Part shown: in pieces, positions 46,200 to 55,894 of the stretch | How the letters are laid out: each line of letters opens with the position of its first letter | How positions within the stretch are numbered: position 1 is the first letter of the stretch | From: Cylindrospermum stagnale PCC 7417 | GTDB lineage: Bacteria; Cyanobacteriota; Cyanobacteriia; Cyanobacteriales; Nostocaceae | Length of the DNA: 64,000 nt | Assembly: GCF_000317535.1 (NCBI RefSeq) | Contig: NC_019757.1 | Span: 4,429,501 to 4,493,500, forward strand | Direction of reading: 5' to 3' | The notes under the pieces: model-generated | Told to the model about the DNA's origin: nothing | Database searches by the model: none | What the model saw: only the letters and a program-made list of their open reading frames with translations | Position numbers and translations under genes: made by a program

Positions 46200-47021
46200 T
46201 TAAATATCGTGGTTACGTAACTGCAAACCTAACCCCTCACGACGACTCCGTAGATCATAATAAATAACAGCTTTGATGGATTGCCAGAATGGCATCACAA
46301 ATATCCCACCTATTAAACTGGTAATCAAAGAAATAGAATACACAATCCAGTAGATAGTAGAACCTTGCTCCAGTGTCAGGAGAAATAGACTAGGCACATA
46401 GTTAAACAAAAATACAATTGGTAATGTCACAATACCAGCAACTATCACAACGCCTTGAATCCGAAATGCAGAAGATTTAGTTAACTCCCAACTTCTAGTT
46501 ACACTGTCGCTACTATTGATATTTTCTTCAACTGCTAACGGTACTTCGGCTATTACCCAACGGGAATAAAACCAAGTTAGTCCTAGTAAAACGATAACTA
46601 CCATCAAAATCGTTGCTAAGATATTTGTAATTAAAATCGCTCCACTACCTAATATTACTCCCAAAAAACCAACCAATACACCACCTATAATGGCTAGCCC
46701 AAGATAAACTAACAAAATATATATACCTACTCGCAAATAAACTGTTAAAAATGACCAGAAACGTGGATTAATGTGACTTCTGGCATCTTCAACACTTTCC
46801 GGCTGGTGGGTCAATTCTCCAAAGGCTAAACGCGAGATTAGTCCAGATATAGCAGCATATTTTGCCCAGCCATATATGGGAAGTAAAACCCACAAATGAG
46901 CAATTAATGCTAGTTTAAGATAAGTTTTGAGATGAGAACGATACAACCGTACACCAGCACTGACTACGTTACCAATACTGAGGGGTTGTACGATACCGGG
47001 AGAACCAAAATTTTCAGACAT
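46200..47021 (-). CDS. Multi-spanning membrane protein (GDPDase-membrane/DUF975-like)
   Basis: 273 residues with about six transmembrane helices (LALIAHLWVLLPIYGWAKYA; YLGLAIIGGVLVGFLGVILG; ILATILMVVIVLLGLTWFYS; FRIQGVVIVAGIVTLPIVFL). The start, VVSAGVRLYRSHLKTYLKLA, is typical of the glycerophosphoryl-diester-phosphodiesterase membrane domain family. No catalytic domain is present. It is in tandem with the RDD gene and divergent from the SpoIIM gene. Confidence 0.75.
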   Translation of the reverse strand: MSENFGSPGIVQPLSIGNVVSAGVRLYRSHLKTYLKLALIAHLWVLLPIYGWAKYAAISGLISRLAFGELTHQPESVEDARSHINPRFWSFLTVYLRVGIYILLVYLGLAIIGGVLVGFLGVILGSGAILITNILATILMVVIVLLGLTWFYSRWVIAEVPLAVEENINSSDSVTRSWELTKSSAFRIQGVVIVAGIVTLPIVFLFNYVPSLFLLTLEQGSTIYWIVYSISLITSLIGGIFVMPFWQSIKAVIYYDLRSRREGLGLQLRNHDI

Positions 47022-47101
47022 GATCGCTAATTTTTCTTGAAAGTACGGTTGAGAATTTGAGGTTATTTTAAGCTAAGTTAAACTCAGTATTGCCAAAACT
47101 T

Positions 47102-48058
47102 ATGAATATTCAACGTTGGATTGCACGGCGAGAAACAAATTGGCAGCATCTGGACTCTCTGTTAAAGCAGGTAGAACAAAAAGGGTTAAAGTCACTGCAA
47201 GCAGATAAAATTCGCGAGTTAGCGAGTTTATATCGTTCCGTGGCGGCGGATTTGTCGCGGGCCCGTACCCAACAAGTGGGCAATACCTTGATTCAAAGTT
47301 TACAATCTCTGACAAGCCGTGCATATACGCAGATTTACCAAGGTTCGCGGCGACAGGAATGGCTTGCAGTTGTGAAATTCTACCGTTGGGGATTACCATC
47401 TGTAATCCAGCAAACCTTTGCATACATCGCCACTGCTACCGCTTTATTTTTTCTAGGGGCTTTAGTGGCTTGGTGGTATGCTTGGCAAGATCCAACTTTT
47501 ATGTCGCTGATAGTACCTGAAAGCTTAATTACTCAGGTGCGAGATGAGCATAAATTGTGGATGGGTTCGATTGTCGGCATTGAACCTCTGGCATCCAGCA
47601 GTATTATGGTCAATAATCTGTCGGTGTCTTTTGCTGCTGTTGCTGGGGGGATGACAGCAGGGGCATACACAGTCTATATCATGGTATTCAATGGGTTATT
47701 AATTGGTGCTGTGGGTACTTTAGTGGGTCAAAATCAACTTGCTTACCCCTTTTGGGCGTTTGTATTTCCCCACGGTTCTTTGGAATTACCTGCTATCTTT
47801 TTGGCTGGTGGTGCGGGACTTTTACTAGCAAAAGCAATTTTATTTCCTGGTAAATATCGCCGTCGGGATGCACTAAAATTCTCCGGTTCTCTGGCGGTGC
47901 AATTAGTATTTGGTATTGTGCCAATGTTGATTATTGCTGGTACTATTGAAGGCTTTTTCTCTCCCAATCCCAGCATACCAGACCCGATTAAATATTTGTC
48001 AGGCATTGGATTGTTTATACTTTTGGTGAGGTACTGTAGTCGCAAAAAACCTAATTAA
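47102..48058 (+). CDS. Stage II sporulation protein M-like (SpoIIM/DUF95)
   Basis: About 318 residues. A soluble N-terminal helical part (RRETNWQHLDSLLKQVEQKG) precedes five transmembrane segments, including SFAAVAGGMTAGAYTVYIM and LPAIFLAGGAGLLLAKAILF with the DUF95 'HGSLELPAIF' motif. Cyanobacteria do not sporulate; the family is widespread and often next to RDD, DUF58 and MoxR genes. The ATG at 47102 is preferred over a TTG at 47090. Divergent from the membrane-protein gene. Confidence 0.85.
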   Translation: MNIQRWIARRETNWQHLDSLLKQVEQKGLKSLQADKIRELASLYRSVAADLSRARTQQVGNTLIQSLQSLTSRAYTQIYQGSRRQEWLAVVKFYRWGLPSVIQQTFAYIATATALFFLGALVAWWYAWQDPTFMSLIVPESLITQVRDEHKLWMGSIVGIEPLASSSIMVNNLSVSFAAVAGGMTAGAYTVYIMVFNGLLIGAVGTLVGQNQLAYPFWAFVFPHGSLELPAIFLAGGAGLLLAKAILFPGKYRRRDALKFSGSLAVQLVFGIVPMLIIAGTIEGFFSPNPSIPDPIKYLSGIGLFILLVRYCSRKKPN

Positions 48059-48158
48059 TTAGAAATTTTAAATGCTTTTTTTGATGCGTCTCTTTACGCA
48101 TCCTACCTAGTGTGCTGCCCAGCAGTTTCTTAGCACTTTTAATCACTAGCACTTTTAA

Positions 48159-48560
48159 TCACTGCAACGATACCTCAGATTTGCTATTTCCTCGGTAAGT
48201 GCAGCCCGTCGAAGTTGTGAATGCGTAAGTCCTAACTTTAGCTCTTTCAAGGTGTGTGTAAAGCCTTTGACTTTTAAAACTTGGGTCTATTTTACCTTGA
48301 GAATCAACCAACTTTTTGATATCTTCTAAAAAATTTGGTAGGTGTTCTGCTTCTTTTTTACGTCCTCTACCCCGATAATTATCTACGCCAGTTATACCAG
48401 TAGTTAATTCTTTAATTCCTTTACCAACAGTCACGCGATTCCATCCTAAGTCTCGCTCCACCTTCATACTGTCCTCCGCGTCCTAATGCCACAACTGTTT
48501 GTGCAATGAATCTACGTTTGGCTGCTCCTTTTAATTGCTGTGCGGTTTGCTTCAATATTT
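48159..48560 (-). pseudogene. ISAzo13-type transposase remnant, frameshifted and truncated
   Basis: Reading the minus strand, an N-terminal portion (ILKQTAQQLKGAAKRRFIAQ, VVALGRGGQ) is one base out of frame with the continuation (DLGWNRVTVGKGIKEL, VDNYRGRGRKK, LPNFLEDIKKLVDSQGKID). The wording matches the N-terminal region of ISAzo13-family transposases. It ends near a lone tgcgtaagtccta (48222-48234), the same sequence that forms the ends of the 120-base elements. The catalytic domain is missing. It lies at the edge of the isonitrile lipopeptide gene cluster. Confidence 0.65.
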
Positions 48561-48574
48561 TTGTTTAAGTCCCG

Positions 48575-50152
48575 TTAGTTAACTCTTCGTTGATAGCCTT
48601 GCCAATATTTTTCCCGAAGCTTACCCTTTTGCAATTTGCCACTTGGTGTTTTCGGTAAAGATTCAGTAAACTCTACACTTCTAGGTAGCTTGAAATCTGC
48701 AATTTTCCCTCTAACAAAATTGATGATATCTAATGCCGTCGCATTTATCCCTGCTTTTAAAACTACAATAGCTTTAACAGTTTCTCCCCTATATTCATCT
48801 GGAACACCAATTACTGCAACTTCGGAAATTGCTGGATGTTCATATAAAATATTTTCAATCTCTGCTGGATAGATATTTTCACCGCCATAACAGATCATAT
48901 CTTTAATGCGATCGCAGATGTGGAGGTAACCCTCTTCGTCAAAATAACCTGCATCTCCAGTATGGATATAACCATCAACGAGTGTCTTTGTTGTAGCTTC
49001 GGGTAATTTCCAATAACCAATCATATTGGCGGGCGATTTTATACAGATTTCACCTACTTGACCATCTGCTAAAGGTTCGCCGTCATTATTCAAAATAGTT
49101 AGTGAAACTCCAGGAAAGGGTTTACCTACAGATTTTAGTCTGTTTGGATTCGCAGATACATGATCATCTACAGATAAACAAACAGCACAATTTCCAGTTT
49201 CGGTCATACCATAAACTTGCACAAAGTTACAGGAAAATGTAGCGATCGCTTTTTTCAATAGTGATTGACTAATAGGAGAACCGCCATAAACAATATGCCC
49301 CAGGGATAAAAAATTTGTTTGTTCACATGCAGGTTCAGATAATAAAACTTGAATCATGGCAGGAACCATCGCAACTTTTGTAATGTCATATTTTTCAATT
49401 GCTTCGAGAACCTCCTTTGGGATAAAAGATTCTAGTAAAATATTTTCAGCACCAGCTACCAAACCACGAATAGCCCACCATAATCCACCTATATGAAATA
49501 AAGGTAAAGTCAACAAGCTTTTATCATATTCGTTCCAACCTATCCAGCTTTTGCCTTGCTTGACTATTTCTTTGGCAATGGCAAAGAAACTATAATGTGA
49601 TAGTTGAACACCTTTGGGACGCCCAGTCGTACCACTAGTGTATATTTGCACTGCGACATCATTTGGCTCAATAGTAATATTAGGGTTAACATCGCTATAC
49701 TGTTGATGCCAATTATCATAGCTCAACCAATCATTTTCAACTTTGTCTAATGCAATGATGGCTCGAACTCCATCAATTTCATTTAAAATAGATTTAACTA
49801 ATGTATAAAACTCAAGCCCCACAAAAAGAACTTCCACATTAGCATCTCTAAGAATATAACTGATTTCTTGAGCAGCTAAACGCCAGTTAATAGGTACTAA
49901 GACAGCATTGATTTTACAACAAGCAAATAATATTTCATAACTTTTCAATGAATCTTTAGCTAATAATGCAACGCGTGATTGAGCTTTAACACCTTGTTCT
50001 AAAAGTGTATTAGCCACGCGATTACTTTGCGTATGTAGCTTTTGATAAGTAAGCGCCTTATCCTTAAAAATTAGTGCCCTAGTTTCTGGATATTGACGTG
50101 CTTGCACAAGTGGTAAAGCTGCTAAGGTTGTTATTTCATTGTTATATATCAT
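48575..50152 (-). CDS. Acyl-CoA/acyl-ACP ligase (ScoC/FadD10-like role)
   Basis: 525 residues, ANL superfamily. AMP-binding core motifs are QIYTSGTTGRPKGVQLSH and VQVYGMTETGNC; GYIHTGDAGYFDEEGYLHI and CDRIKDMICYGGENIYP carry the adenylate-binding Asp and hinge; PRSVEFTESLPKTPSGKL has the catalytic lysine near the end. Length and the lack of an obvious FAAL insertion suggest a CoA-ligase-type enzyme, as FadD10 and ScoC are. It is the last gene of the cluster, 120 bases after the NRPS gene. By position it would activate the fatty acid and load the carrier protein at 54469-54957. The role is inferred from context; the reaction type is firm. Confidence 0.82.
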   Translation of the reverse strand: MIYNNEITTLAALPLVQARQYPETRALIFKDKALTYQKLHTQSNRVANTLLEQGVKAQSRVALLAKDSLKSYEILFACCKINAVLVPINWRLAAQEISYILRDANVEVLFVGLEFYTLVKSILNEIDGVRAIIALDKVENDWLSYDNWHQQYSDVNPNITIEPNDVAVQIYTSGTTGRPKGVQLSHYSFFAIAKEIVKQGKSWIGWNEYDKSLLTLPLFHIGGLWWAIRGLVAGAENILLESFIPKEVLEAIEKYDITKVAMVPAMIQVLLSEPACEQTNFLSLGHIVYGGSPISQSLLKKAIATFSCNFVQVYGMTETGNCAVCLSVDDHVSANPNRLKSVGKPFPGVSLTILNNDGEPLADGQVGEICIKSPANMIGYWKLPEATTKTLVDGYIHTGDAGYFDEEGYLHICDRIKDMICYGGENIYPAEIENILYEHPAISEVAVIGVPDEYRGETVKAIVVLKAGINATALDIINFVRGKIADFKLPRSVEFTESLPKTPSGKLQKGKLREKYWQGYQRRVN

Positions 50153-50272
50153 TGATATTCCTTAGAAATAAGTCAGGTCATTAAGTGGAAATAGCCTTCG
50201 GTTTTTACTTGTCAAATGAAAGTATTTTAAGACAGATTAAGAATGAAGTATTAACATTTTAATTTTTAATTA

Positions 50273-53200
50273 TTATGCCTTGCCTATCTGATTGAGTTTG
50301 GTTCGCATCTGTTCAGCTAGAATTTGAACATGAGGTTCCCGGACAATAGTGTAATGATCACCAGGAATCTTATAGATTTCTAGACCATTATCCGCTAACT
50401 TATCCCAACCTTGGCTTGGATTTTGGCTGACTTCCACAAATTTTTCTGTGCTACAGAAAAGGGTAATGCGTCCAGGATATGGCTTGGGTGTGTAACGATA
50501 TGCAGCTTGGTAGTTAGTTTGGAAAACCTGCAACATTCGGTGCATCTGTTCTAGCCCAAACTCTGAGGGCAAGATATTGACTAATTTTGCTTCCTCTAAA
50601 ATAGAGTTTAATAGCTCGTCTCGCTTGAGTGGCTGTAATTCATCTATTGATAATGGCAGTTCTCTACCAAAAAGACCACCTAAGTCCTTTACGAGATAGA
50701 CCACCAGCATTTTTTCATCAATCTCTTCAGAGATATTGACAGTAATAGGTGCATAACTATCTATTAAGGCTAGTAAAGCTACTTCATGGCCTTGCTGGTA
50801 CAATTGTTGAGCCATCTCAAAAGCAACAACGCCACCAAAAGACCAGCCTCCCAGATGGTATGGACCTTGAGACTGAACGGTTTGTAGCACTTCAATATAG
50901 TAAGCGGCCATGTCTTCAATGGAAGTTAAAGGTTCTTGTTCCCCATTTAAACCAGGTGATTGCAAACCATAAACAGGTTGTTTAGTACCAAGATGACGGG
51001 CTAAGTCCACATAGCAGAAGACGTTACCACCGACCGGGTGAATACAAAAGAAAGGTGTCCCCTGTCCAGCAGGCTGAATTTCTACCAAGGGAGACGAAAG
51101 TTGTGAATCTGTTGTCAAGCGAAGAATATTTGCCAGTTGCTCAACAGTGGGACTTTGGAAGAGTGTTGCTAAAGGCAGGTTTTTCCCAAACTGCTGTTGA
51201 ATCTTACTCATCAAGCGAACGGCTAAAAGGGAGTGTCCGCCTTTGTCAAAGAAGTTGTCCCAGATGCCGACGGGGTAAATATCGAGAATCTCTGACCAAA
51301 TTTGCGCCAGTTGTAGTTCCAAGGTGTCGCGGGGTTGAACAAAGTTGGCTGACAAACTAAGACTGGATGTATCTGGGGCTGGTAAGGCAGTGCGGTTTAC
51401 TTTGTTATTGGGCAACAGAGGCAAGGCAGCCAAGATTACAAAAGCATTAGGCACCATATAGTCAGGCAGTTTCTGCTTGAGGAAGCTACGTAGTTTATTG
51501 GTGGTAGGTCGCTTTTGCTTGGAGACAATGTAGGCTACCAGTCGCTTGTTACCTGGTTGGTCTTCGCGGGTGATAACTACTGCTTCTTGTACCTCTGGGT
51601 GTCTCGTAAGTACTGCTTCAATTTCGCCTAATTCAATGCGGAAGCCACGAATCTTTTCCTGGTTGTCAATTCTACCAAGCAACTCGATGTTACCGTCAGG
51701 TCGATAACATGCTAAATCTCCAGTTTTATAGAGGTAGTTTTCACTTTGATTGCTAAAGGGATTAAGAATAAATTTCTCTCTGGTCAATTCAGGACGGTTC
51801 AGATAGCCACGAGCCAAACCAGTACCGCCAATATGTAGTTCACCAGAAACGCCTATAGAGACGGGTTGGAGATACTGGTCGAGAATGTAAACTTGTGTAT
51901 TCTTCATGGGGCAACCGATAGGAACCAGCTCATCAGCAGGCTGGTTGATTTCGGCGGTTTCAAAATAGCAACTGTCAATGGTGGCTTCACTGACCCCATA
52001 GGAATTAATCAAACGAGTTTCAACACCACAGAAATGCCGAAATTCTTCATATTCCTTGACATACCAGCTATCTGAACCTATCACTAGCAAGTGCATGAAG
52101 TTAAGATTCTGCTTGGTTGTTTTCAGATATTCGATTAAGTTCCTCAAAACGACAGGAACAAACTCGGCACAATCAATCTTTTGTTGTAGCATCAGTTCAT
52201 ACAGCTTTTCAGGAACCAAAAGCCATTCTCGTGGGCAGAGAACTAATTTGGCTCCAGAACAAAGCGCACGCACCAGATCTCCTGAAAATACATCAAAAGA
52301 GAAACTAGCCATTTGTAAATGACTACTAGTTCTTTTTCGCAGTTGATAGGCATCTTCCCAGGAAAAATAAGCATTCACCAGACTGTGATGCCTAATCATC
52401 ACTCCTTTAGGTATTCCTGTAGAACCTGAAGTGTAAATCACGTAGGCTAAGTTTTCTGGTGTTACCTCGTTAACTAGATTCTCCTGGCTGTTGGTATTGA
52501 TTATCTCTGTGTTTGTATCTTGGCAAACTAAATGAGCATTGTGTTCAGGTAGCTGTGCTATTAGCTTCTCCTGAGTCAAAAGTATTGATACCTGCGAATC
52601 CGACAACATGAACTCCAATCGCTCTTGAGGATAGGTCGGGTCTAGGGGTACATAAGCCCCACCTGCTTTGAGAATTGCCAGTAGTCCCACGACCATCTCT
52701 ATAGAACGCTCGACACAAATACCTACTAGCACCTCCGGTTTTACCCCCATTGCTTGCAAGTGGTATGCCAACTGATTAGCCTGAACGTTTAATTCCTGGT
52801 AGGTTATTTCCGAATCCTGAAAAACCACTGCGATCGCGTTTGGGGTCAGTTCCACTTGAGCTTCAAACAACTGATGAATACATTTTTGTTGCGGATACTC
52901 TGCTTTGGTGTTGTTCCACTCCACCAGTAACTGATGTTGCTCAACTTTAGTTAACAGAGGTATTTTTGAAACTGGCTGTTGTGGATTAGCAACAATCTCC
53001 GTCAGCAAGGTCTGAAAGTGTCCCGCCATCCGACTCATCGTGGTTGCATCAAATAGGTCGGTGTTGTACCTAAAGATTGCAACCAGTGATTCCGTTGTTT
53101 CCATCATGTCGAAGACTAAATCATTTTGTCCTTCTTGCTGTGGTATGGTAAAAGGCTCTAGCGATAACCCTCCCCAATTTGCGATCGCTTTTGTCTCGCT

Positions 53201-54472
53201 TAAAGTAAATAAGTCTAGTATCTCTGCATTGTGCTGCAACTTAAATAGGTTAAACGAAACTCGAAAAAGTCCTAAGAGGCTGGGATCACGTCTTAGCTGC
53301 AATCGCTGAATCAATAGAGGAGATGGGTAATCTTGATGCAGGAGCGCAGCTAATACTGTATGGCGTACTTGCGTGAGTAATTGCAAAAAAGTGGGATTGC
53401 CAGCAAGATTCACGCGCAAGGCCAGCATATTTACAAAAAACCCCACAGTTTGCTCAAATTCAGGCTGACTTCTGTTATTGGCTGGAGACCCAACTATGAT
53501 ATCCTCCTGACCTGACAAGCGGTGAAGTAACACCACAAAGGCTGTTAGGAGAGTCATGTAAAGGGTTGCTCCCAAAGCCTTGGCATTTTCTCTGAGTTTA
53601 GAAGTTAGTTCTTTAGTCACCTCAAAGCTATAGGAAGCTCCTTGTTGATTCTGCACTGGTGGTCGAGACCTATCAGTTGGCAGATTTAGCACTGGTAACT
53701 CACCAGCAAACTGTTTGTACCAATAATCCCATAGCTTTTCTCCAGCAGAACTTGCCAGCATTTGGGTTTGCCATTGCACATAGTCTGTATATTGCCAGTC
53801 AATGGAAGGGAGAGATACTGAATAACCAGCATTTTCGCCTTGGTAGAGCAAACCCAATTCATCTAGAACAATGCCAAACGAGAACCCATCAATCACAATG
53901 TGGTGTATTGTCAGTAAAACAATATGATCTTGTGCAGAGCGAGTAAACAAGCTGACTCGTAGTACAGGGCCCTGTTCTAAATCGAAGGGACGCCGATATG
54001 CCTCAATTACCTTACTAGTCAAATCATCCCAGTTCAAAGTTGAAGCGTTTGTCTCCTCAAAGCAAACTTCTTGATACTGATGAACTTCTTGAAAAGGTTC
54101 ATCGCCTTGCTGACCAAAAGTGGTACGTAGCGTTGGATGTCGAACTATCAACGCACTGAAAGCGCGTTGTAAGGCTGGAACATTCAAATTTGAGCGAATG
54201 CGTGCTGTAAAAGGGATGTTATAAGCTGCACTTTTTGGGGCTAGTTTGTACAAGAACCACAGACCTCGCTGCCCATGAGCAAGAGGATAATATTTAGAGG
54301 TATGAATACCCTGGCGCAGCAACTGTAGGATTTCTGTCTTATGGTGCTTGATTTTATCTAAGATTATGGGTGTCAATACTTCTTTGGGTCCATGATAGCG
54401 CAGGCGATCGCCATCAATAGATAATGTCACACTCTGTAGAGAAAGGTCTTTGAGAAACTCAACTAAGTTCAT
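50273..54472 (-). CDS. Single-module NRPS: docking-C-A-PCP-TE
   Basis: 1399 residues. A TubC-type docking domain (1-54, MNLVEFLKDLSLQSVTLSID) comes first. Next a condensation domain with HHIVIDG at about 189, an adenylation domain (YTSGSTG at about 681), a peptidyl carrier with GGHSL (about 1077) and a thioesterase with GWSFGG (about 1209) and a histidine in PGDHYTIV. From the binding pocket I read D-V-G-E-L-I-S-I-D against GrsA positions. This is close to the published ornithine-type code DVGEIGSID, so a basic diamino acid is likely. ScoA is a C-A-PCP-reductase that acylates both lysine amino groups; here a TE replaces the reductase. Its start overlaps the carrier-protein stop (ATGA). Confidence 0.9.
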   Translation of the reverse strand: MNLVEFLKDLSLQSVTLSIDGDRLRYHGPKEVLTPIILDKIKHHKTEILQLLRQGIHTSKYYPLAHGQRGLWFLYKLAPKSAAYNIPFTARIRSNLNVPALQRAFSALIVRHPTLRTTFGQQGDEPFQEVHQYQEVCFEETNASTLNWDDLTSKVIEAYRRPFDLEQGPVLRVSLFTRSAQDHIVLLTIHHIVIDGFSFGIVLDELGLLYQGENAGYSVSLPSIDWQYTDYVQWQTQMLASSAGEKLWDYWYKQFAGELPVLNLPTDRSRPPVQNQQGASYSFEVTKELTSKLRENAKALGATLYMTLLTAFVVLLHRLSGQEDIIVGSPANNRSQPEFEQTVGFFVNMLALRVNLAGNPTFLQLLTQVRHTVLAALLHQDYPSPLLIQRLQLRRDPSLLGLFRVSFNLFKLQHNAEILDLFTLSETKAIANWGGLSLEPFTIPQQEGQNDLVFDMMETTESLVAIFRYNTDLFDATTMSRMAGHFQTLLTEIVANPQQPVSKIPLLTKVEQHQLLVEWNNTKAEYPQQKCIHQLFEAQVELTPNAIAVVFQDSEITYQELNVQANQLAYHLQAMGVKPEVLVGICVERSIEMVVGLLAILKAGGAYVPLDPTYPQERLEFMLSDSQVSILLTQEKLIAQLPEHNAHLVCQDTNTEIINTNSQENLVNEVTPENLAYVIYTSGSTGIPKGVMIRHHSLVNAYFSWEDAYQLRKRTSSHLQMASFSFDVFSGDLVRALCSGAKLVLCPREWLLVPEKLYELMLQQKIDCAEFVPVVLRNLIEYLKTTKQNLNFMHLLVIGSDSWYVKEYEEFRHFCGVETRLINSYGVSEATIDSCYFETAEINQPADELVPIGCPMKNTQVYILDQYLQPVSIGVSGELHIGGTGLARGYLNRPELTREKFILNPFSNQSENYLYKTGDLACYRPDGNIELLGRIDNQEKIRGFRIELGEIEAVLTRHPEVQEAVVITREDQPGNKRLVAYIVSKQKRPTTNKLRSFLKQKLPDYMVPNAFVILAALPLLPNNKVNRTALPAPDTSSLSLSANFVQPRDTLELQLAQIWSEILDIYPVGIWDNFFDKGGHSLLAVRLMSKIQQQFGKNLPLATLFQSPTVEQLANILRLTTDSQLSSPLVEIQPAGQGTPFFCIHPVGGNVFCYVDLARHLGTKQPVYGLQSPGLNGEQEPLTSIEDMAAYYIEVLQTVQSQGPYHLGGWSFGGVVAFEMAQQLYQQGHEVALLALIDSYAPITVNISEEIDEKMLVVYLVKDLGGLFGRELPLSIDELQPLKRDELLNSILEEAKLVNILPSEFGLEQMHRMLQVFQTNYQAAYRYTPKPYPGRITLFCSTEKFVEVSQNPSQGWDKLADNGLEIYKIPGDHYTIVREPHVQILAEQMRTKLNQIGKA

Positions 54473-54957
54473 ATTTCACCTTCTAGCCAATCACCTTCAC
54501 TAATTGCTGTTTGGTTAAAGTGTTCTCTATTTTCAGCAGGGTCTACTTTTTGGCTATCTTGGTTGAGTGTGTGCGCTTTCTGAAGAGATGCAAATAAGCC
54601 AGACGGTGCATTTGTGGTCAGTAGTTCGCTTATTTGCATTGCTAAACTAGCAATACTGGTATCTTCCATGAATTTTACCGCAACTATGTCCACCTTGAGG
54701 TCAGTTCTTAGTCGGTTTCTTAATTCAACAGCAAGCAAGGAATCAATTCCCATGTGATTGAGAGGCTGCTGTACATCTAGTTCGCAAGTACTAATCCCTA
54801 TAGCTTTAGCAATCTGCTCTTGCAAATAAGCTGTGATGAATGCTTGACGTTCGTTTGTCGTCGTCTGTGCCAATCTTGGTAAAAGCTCATGCTGCTGTGT
54901 CAACACATGCTCTGTTTCTTTTTGTAATTCAGTTTCCCTAACAAATTCGGTGTGCAT
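54469..54957 (-). CDS. Stand-alone acyl carrier protein (ScoB-like role)
   Basis: 162 residues. The carrier domain (about 45-115) has the phosphopantetheine serine in MGIDSLLAVELRNRL and VDIVAVKFMEDTSIASLAMQ, more like PKS acyl carriers than peptidyl carriers. The first 35 residues and the last 40 are extra, with no recognised domain. The stop overlaps the NRPS start by four bases (ATGA), so they are co-translated. In INLP pathways the carrier holds the acyl chain while glycine is added and passes the product to the NRPS. No ribosome-binding site is obvious upstream of the ATG at 54957. Confidence 0.82.
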   Translation of the reverse strand: MHTEFVRETELQKETEHVLTQQHELLPRLAQTTTNERQAFITAYLQEQIAKAIGISTCELDVQQPLNHMGIDSLLAVELRNRLRTDLKVDIVAVKFMEDTSIASLAMQISELLTTNAPSGLFASLQKAHTLNQDSQKVDPAENREHFNQTAISEGDWLEGEI

Positions 54958-55275
54958 GACAGTAACGTAGTTTCTTTGTTATTTTCAAAGCTAAATTGGA
55001 TCTTTCCAACTGTTCATCATTCCATGAAAGGGCAGTAACTACTAGATAAATACAGCTTGCTGTCTATCACATTCAAGTTATTTTAATTTAATCCCTTATC
55101 ACAAGATATTTTGTGTCATTCTGGGTGAAACGCCTGGGATGCATACACAAAAGTAGATACTATTAGGGTAGCATCATGGCAGTTTTGAGCTTCGCCCAAA
55201 ATGACATCAAACAAACCTGACCTCATCTAAAGTTAAATTTTCTAATTGCCGAATTGAACAACAATCCCTACACAT
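54958..55275. other. 318-base gap inside the cluster
   Basis: No ORF of note. This gap divides the isonitrile genes (dioxygenase, thioesterase) from the carrier-NRPS-ligase genes, so a second promoter may lie here. I see no convincing element and no strong hairpin. Confidence 0.5.
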
Positions 55276-55869
55276 TTAAGCCAATACTGTTTTTTTGACA
55301 CATCCACTATTTTCTACTAACTCATTGTTTAATATAGCAATGGTAACATCACCTTCAGCCCACCCCTCGTACTCATCATAGAATACACAAGAAGTTTTCA
55401 AGATTATCAAATTGCCTCGAAATGAAGACTTGTTGATTGCTAGTAATCCTTGAAACTGTCTGGCATTGATTTGTTTTTTGAATGTGCTGGAAAATTTGGC
55501 AATCAAACAATTACTTAACTGACGCTCTTTATATGTTTTTAAGTCCCAATGCTTCATGGCATCTAGTAATTTATTATCAACTAAATAAGCCATTAAGATG
55601 TAACATAGCTGATTATAACAAATGTTAAACTCTACCGCATTAAAGTGTCCTGTGTCAGCAATATAGCAAGAATCTGGAATGGAAAATTCACCTTTAATAA
55701 TCCATTCAGCTTCATCTACTTTTTGCGATTTCTTAGGTATTCCGACATTTGAATATTGAACTTGAGCCTTTTTTAGATACTTGCAATTTTCTTTATATGG
55801 CTCAAGAAACATGTCCAATAAAAACTGGCTTACATTATCTGATTTTGGATTTTGCTGATAGCTGTTCAT
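55276..55869 (-). CDS. FcoT/ScoD-like thioesterase
   Basis: About 197 residues. It has the length and hot-dog-like pattern of FcoT (Rv0098): a central ADTGHFNAVEFNICYNQLCY with HFN motif and a helix, then FRGNLIILKTSCVFYDEY and WAEGDVTIAILNN strands. In Streptomyces, ScoD is thought to act on the carrier-bound 2,3-unsaturated acyl chain: glycine is added at the beta carbon and the product is released for ScoE. It follows the dioxygenase gene after about 25 bases, with aagga nine bases before the ATG at 55869, so the two are one operon. Family call rests on pattern and on the adjacent ScoE-like gene. Confidence 0.75.
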   Translation of the reverse strand: MNSYQQNPKSDNVSQFLLDMFLEPYKENCKYLKKAQVQYSNVGIPKKSQKVDEAEWIIKGEFSIPDSCYIADTGHFNAVEFNICYNQLCYILMAYLVDNKLLDAMKHWDLKTYKERQLSNCLIAKFSSTFKKQINARQFQGLLAINKSSFRGNLIILKTSCVFYDEYEGWAEGDVTIAILNNELVENSGCVKKTVLA

Positions 55870-55894
55870 AACTTTCATCCTTGCTTGTATTAAG

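Noticed and set aside
48575-50152. Calling the acyl ligase a fatty acyl-AMP ligase (FAAL)
   Set aside because: At 525 residues, without a visible FAAL insertion, it reads as the CoA-ligase type; loading of the carrier is inferred from context only.
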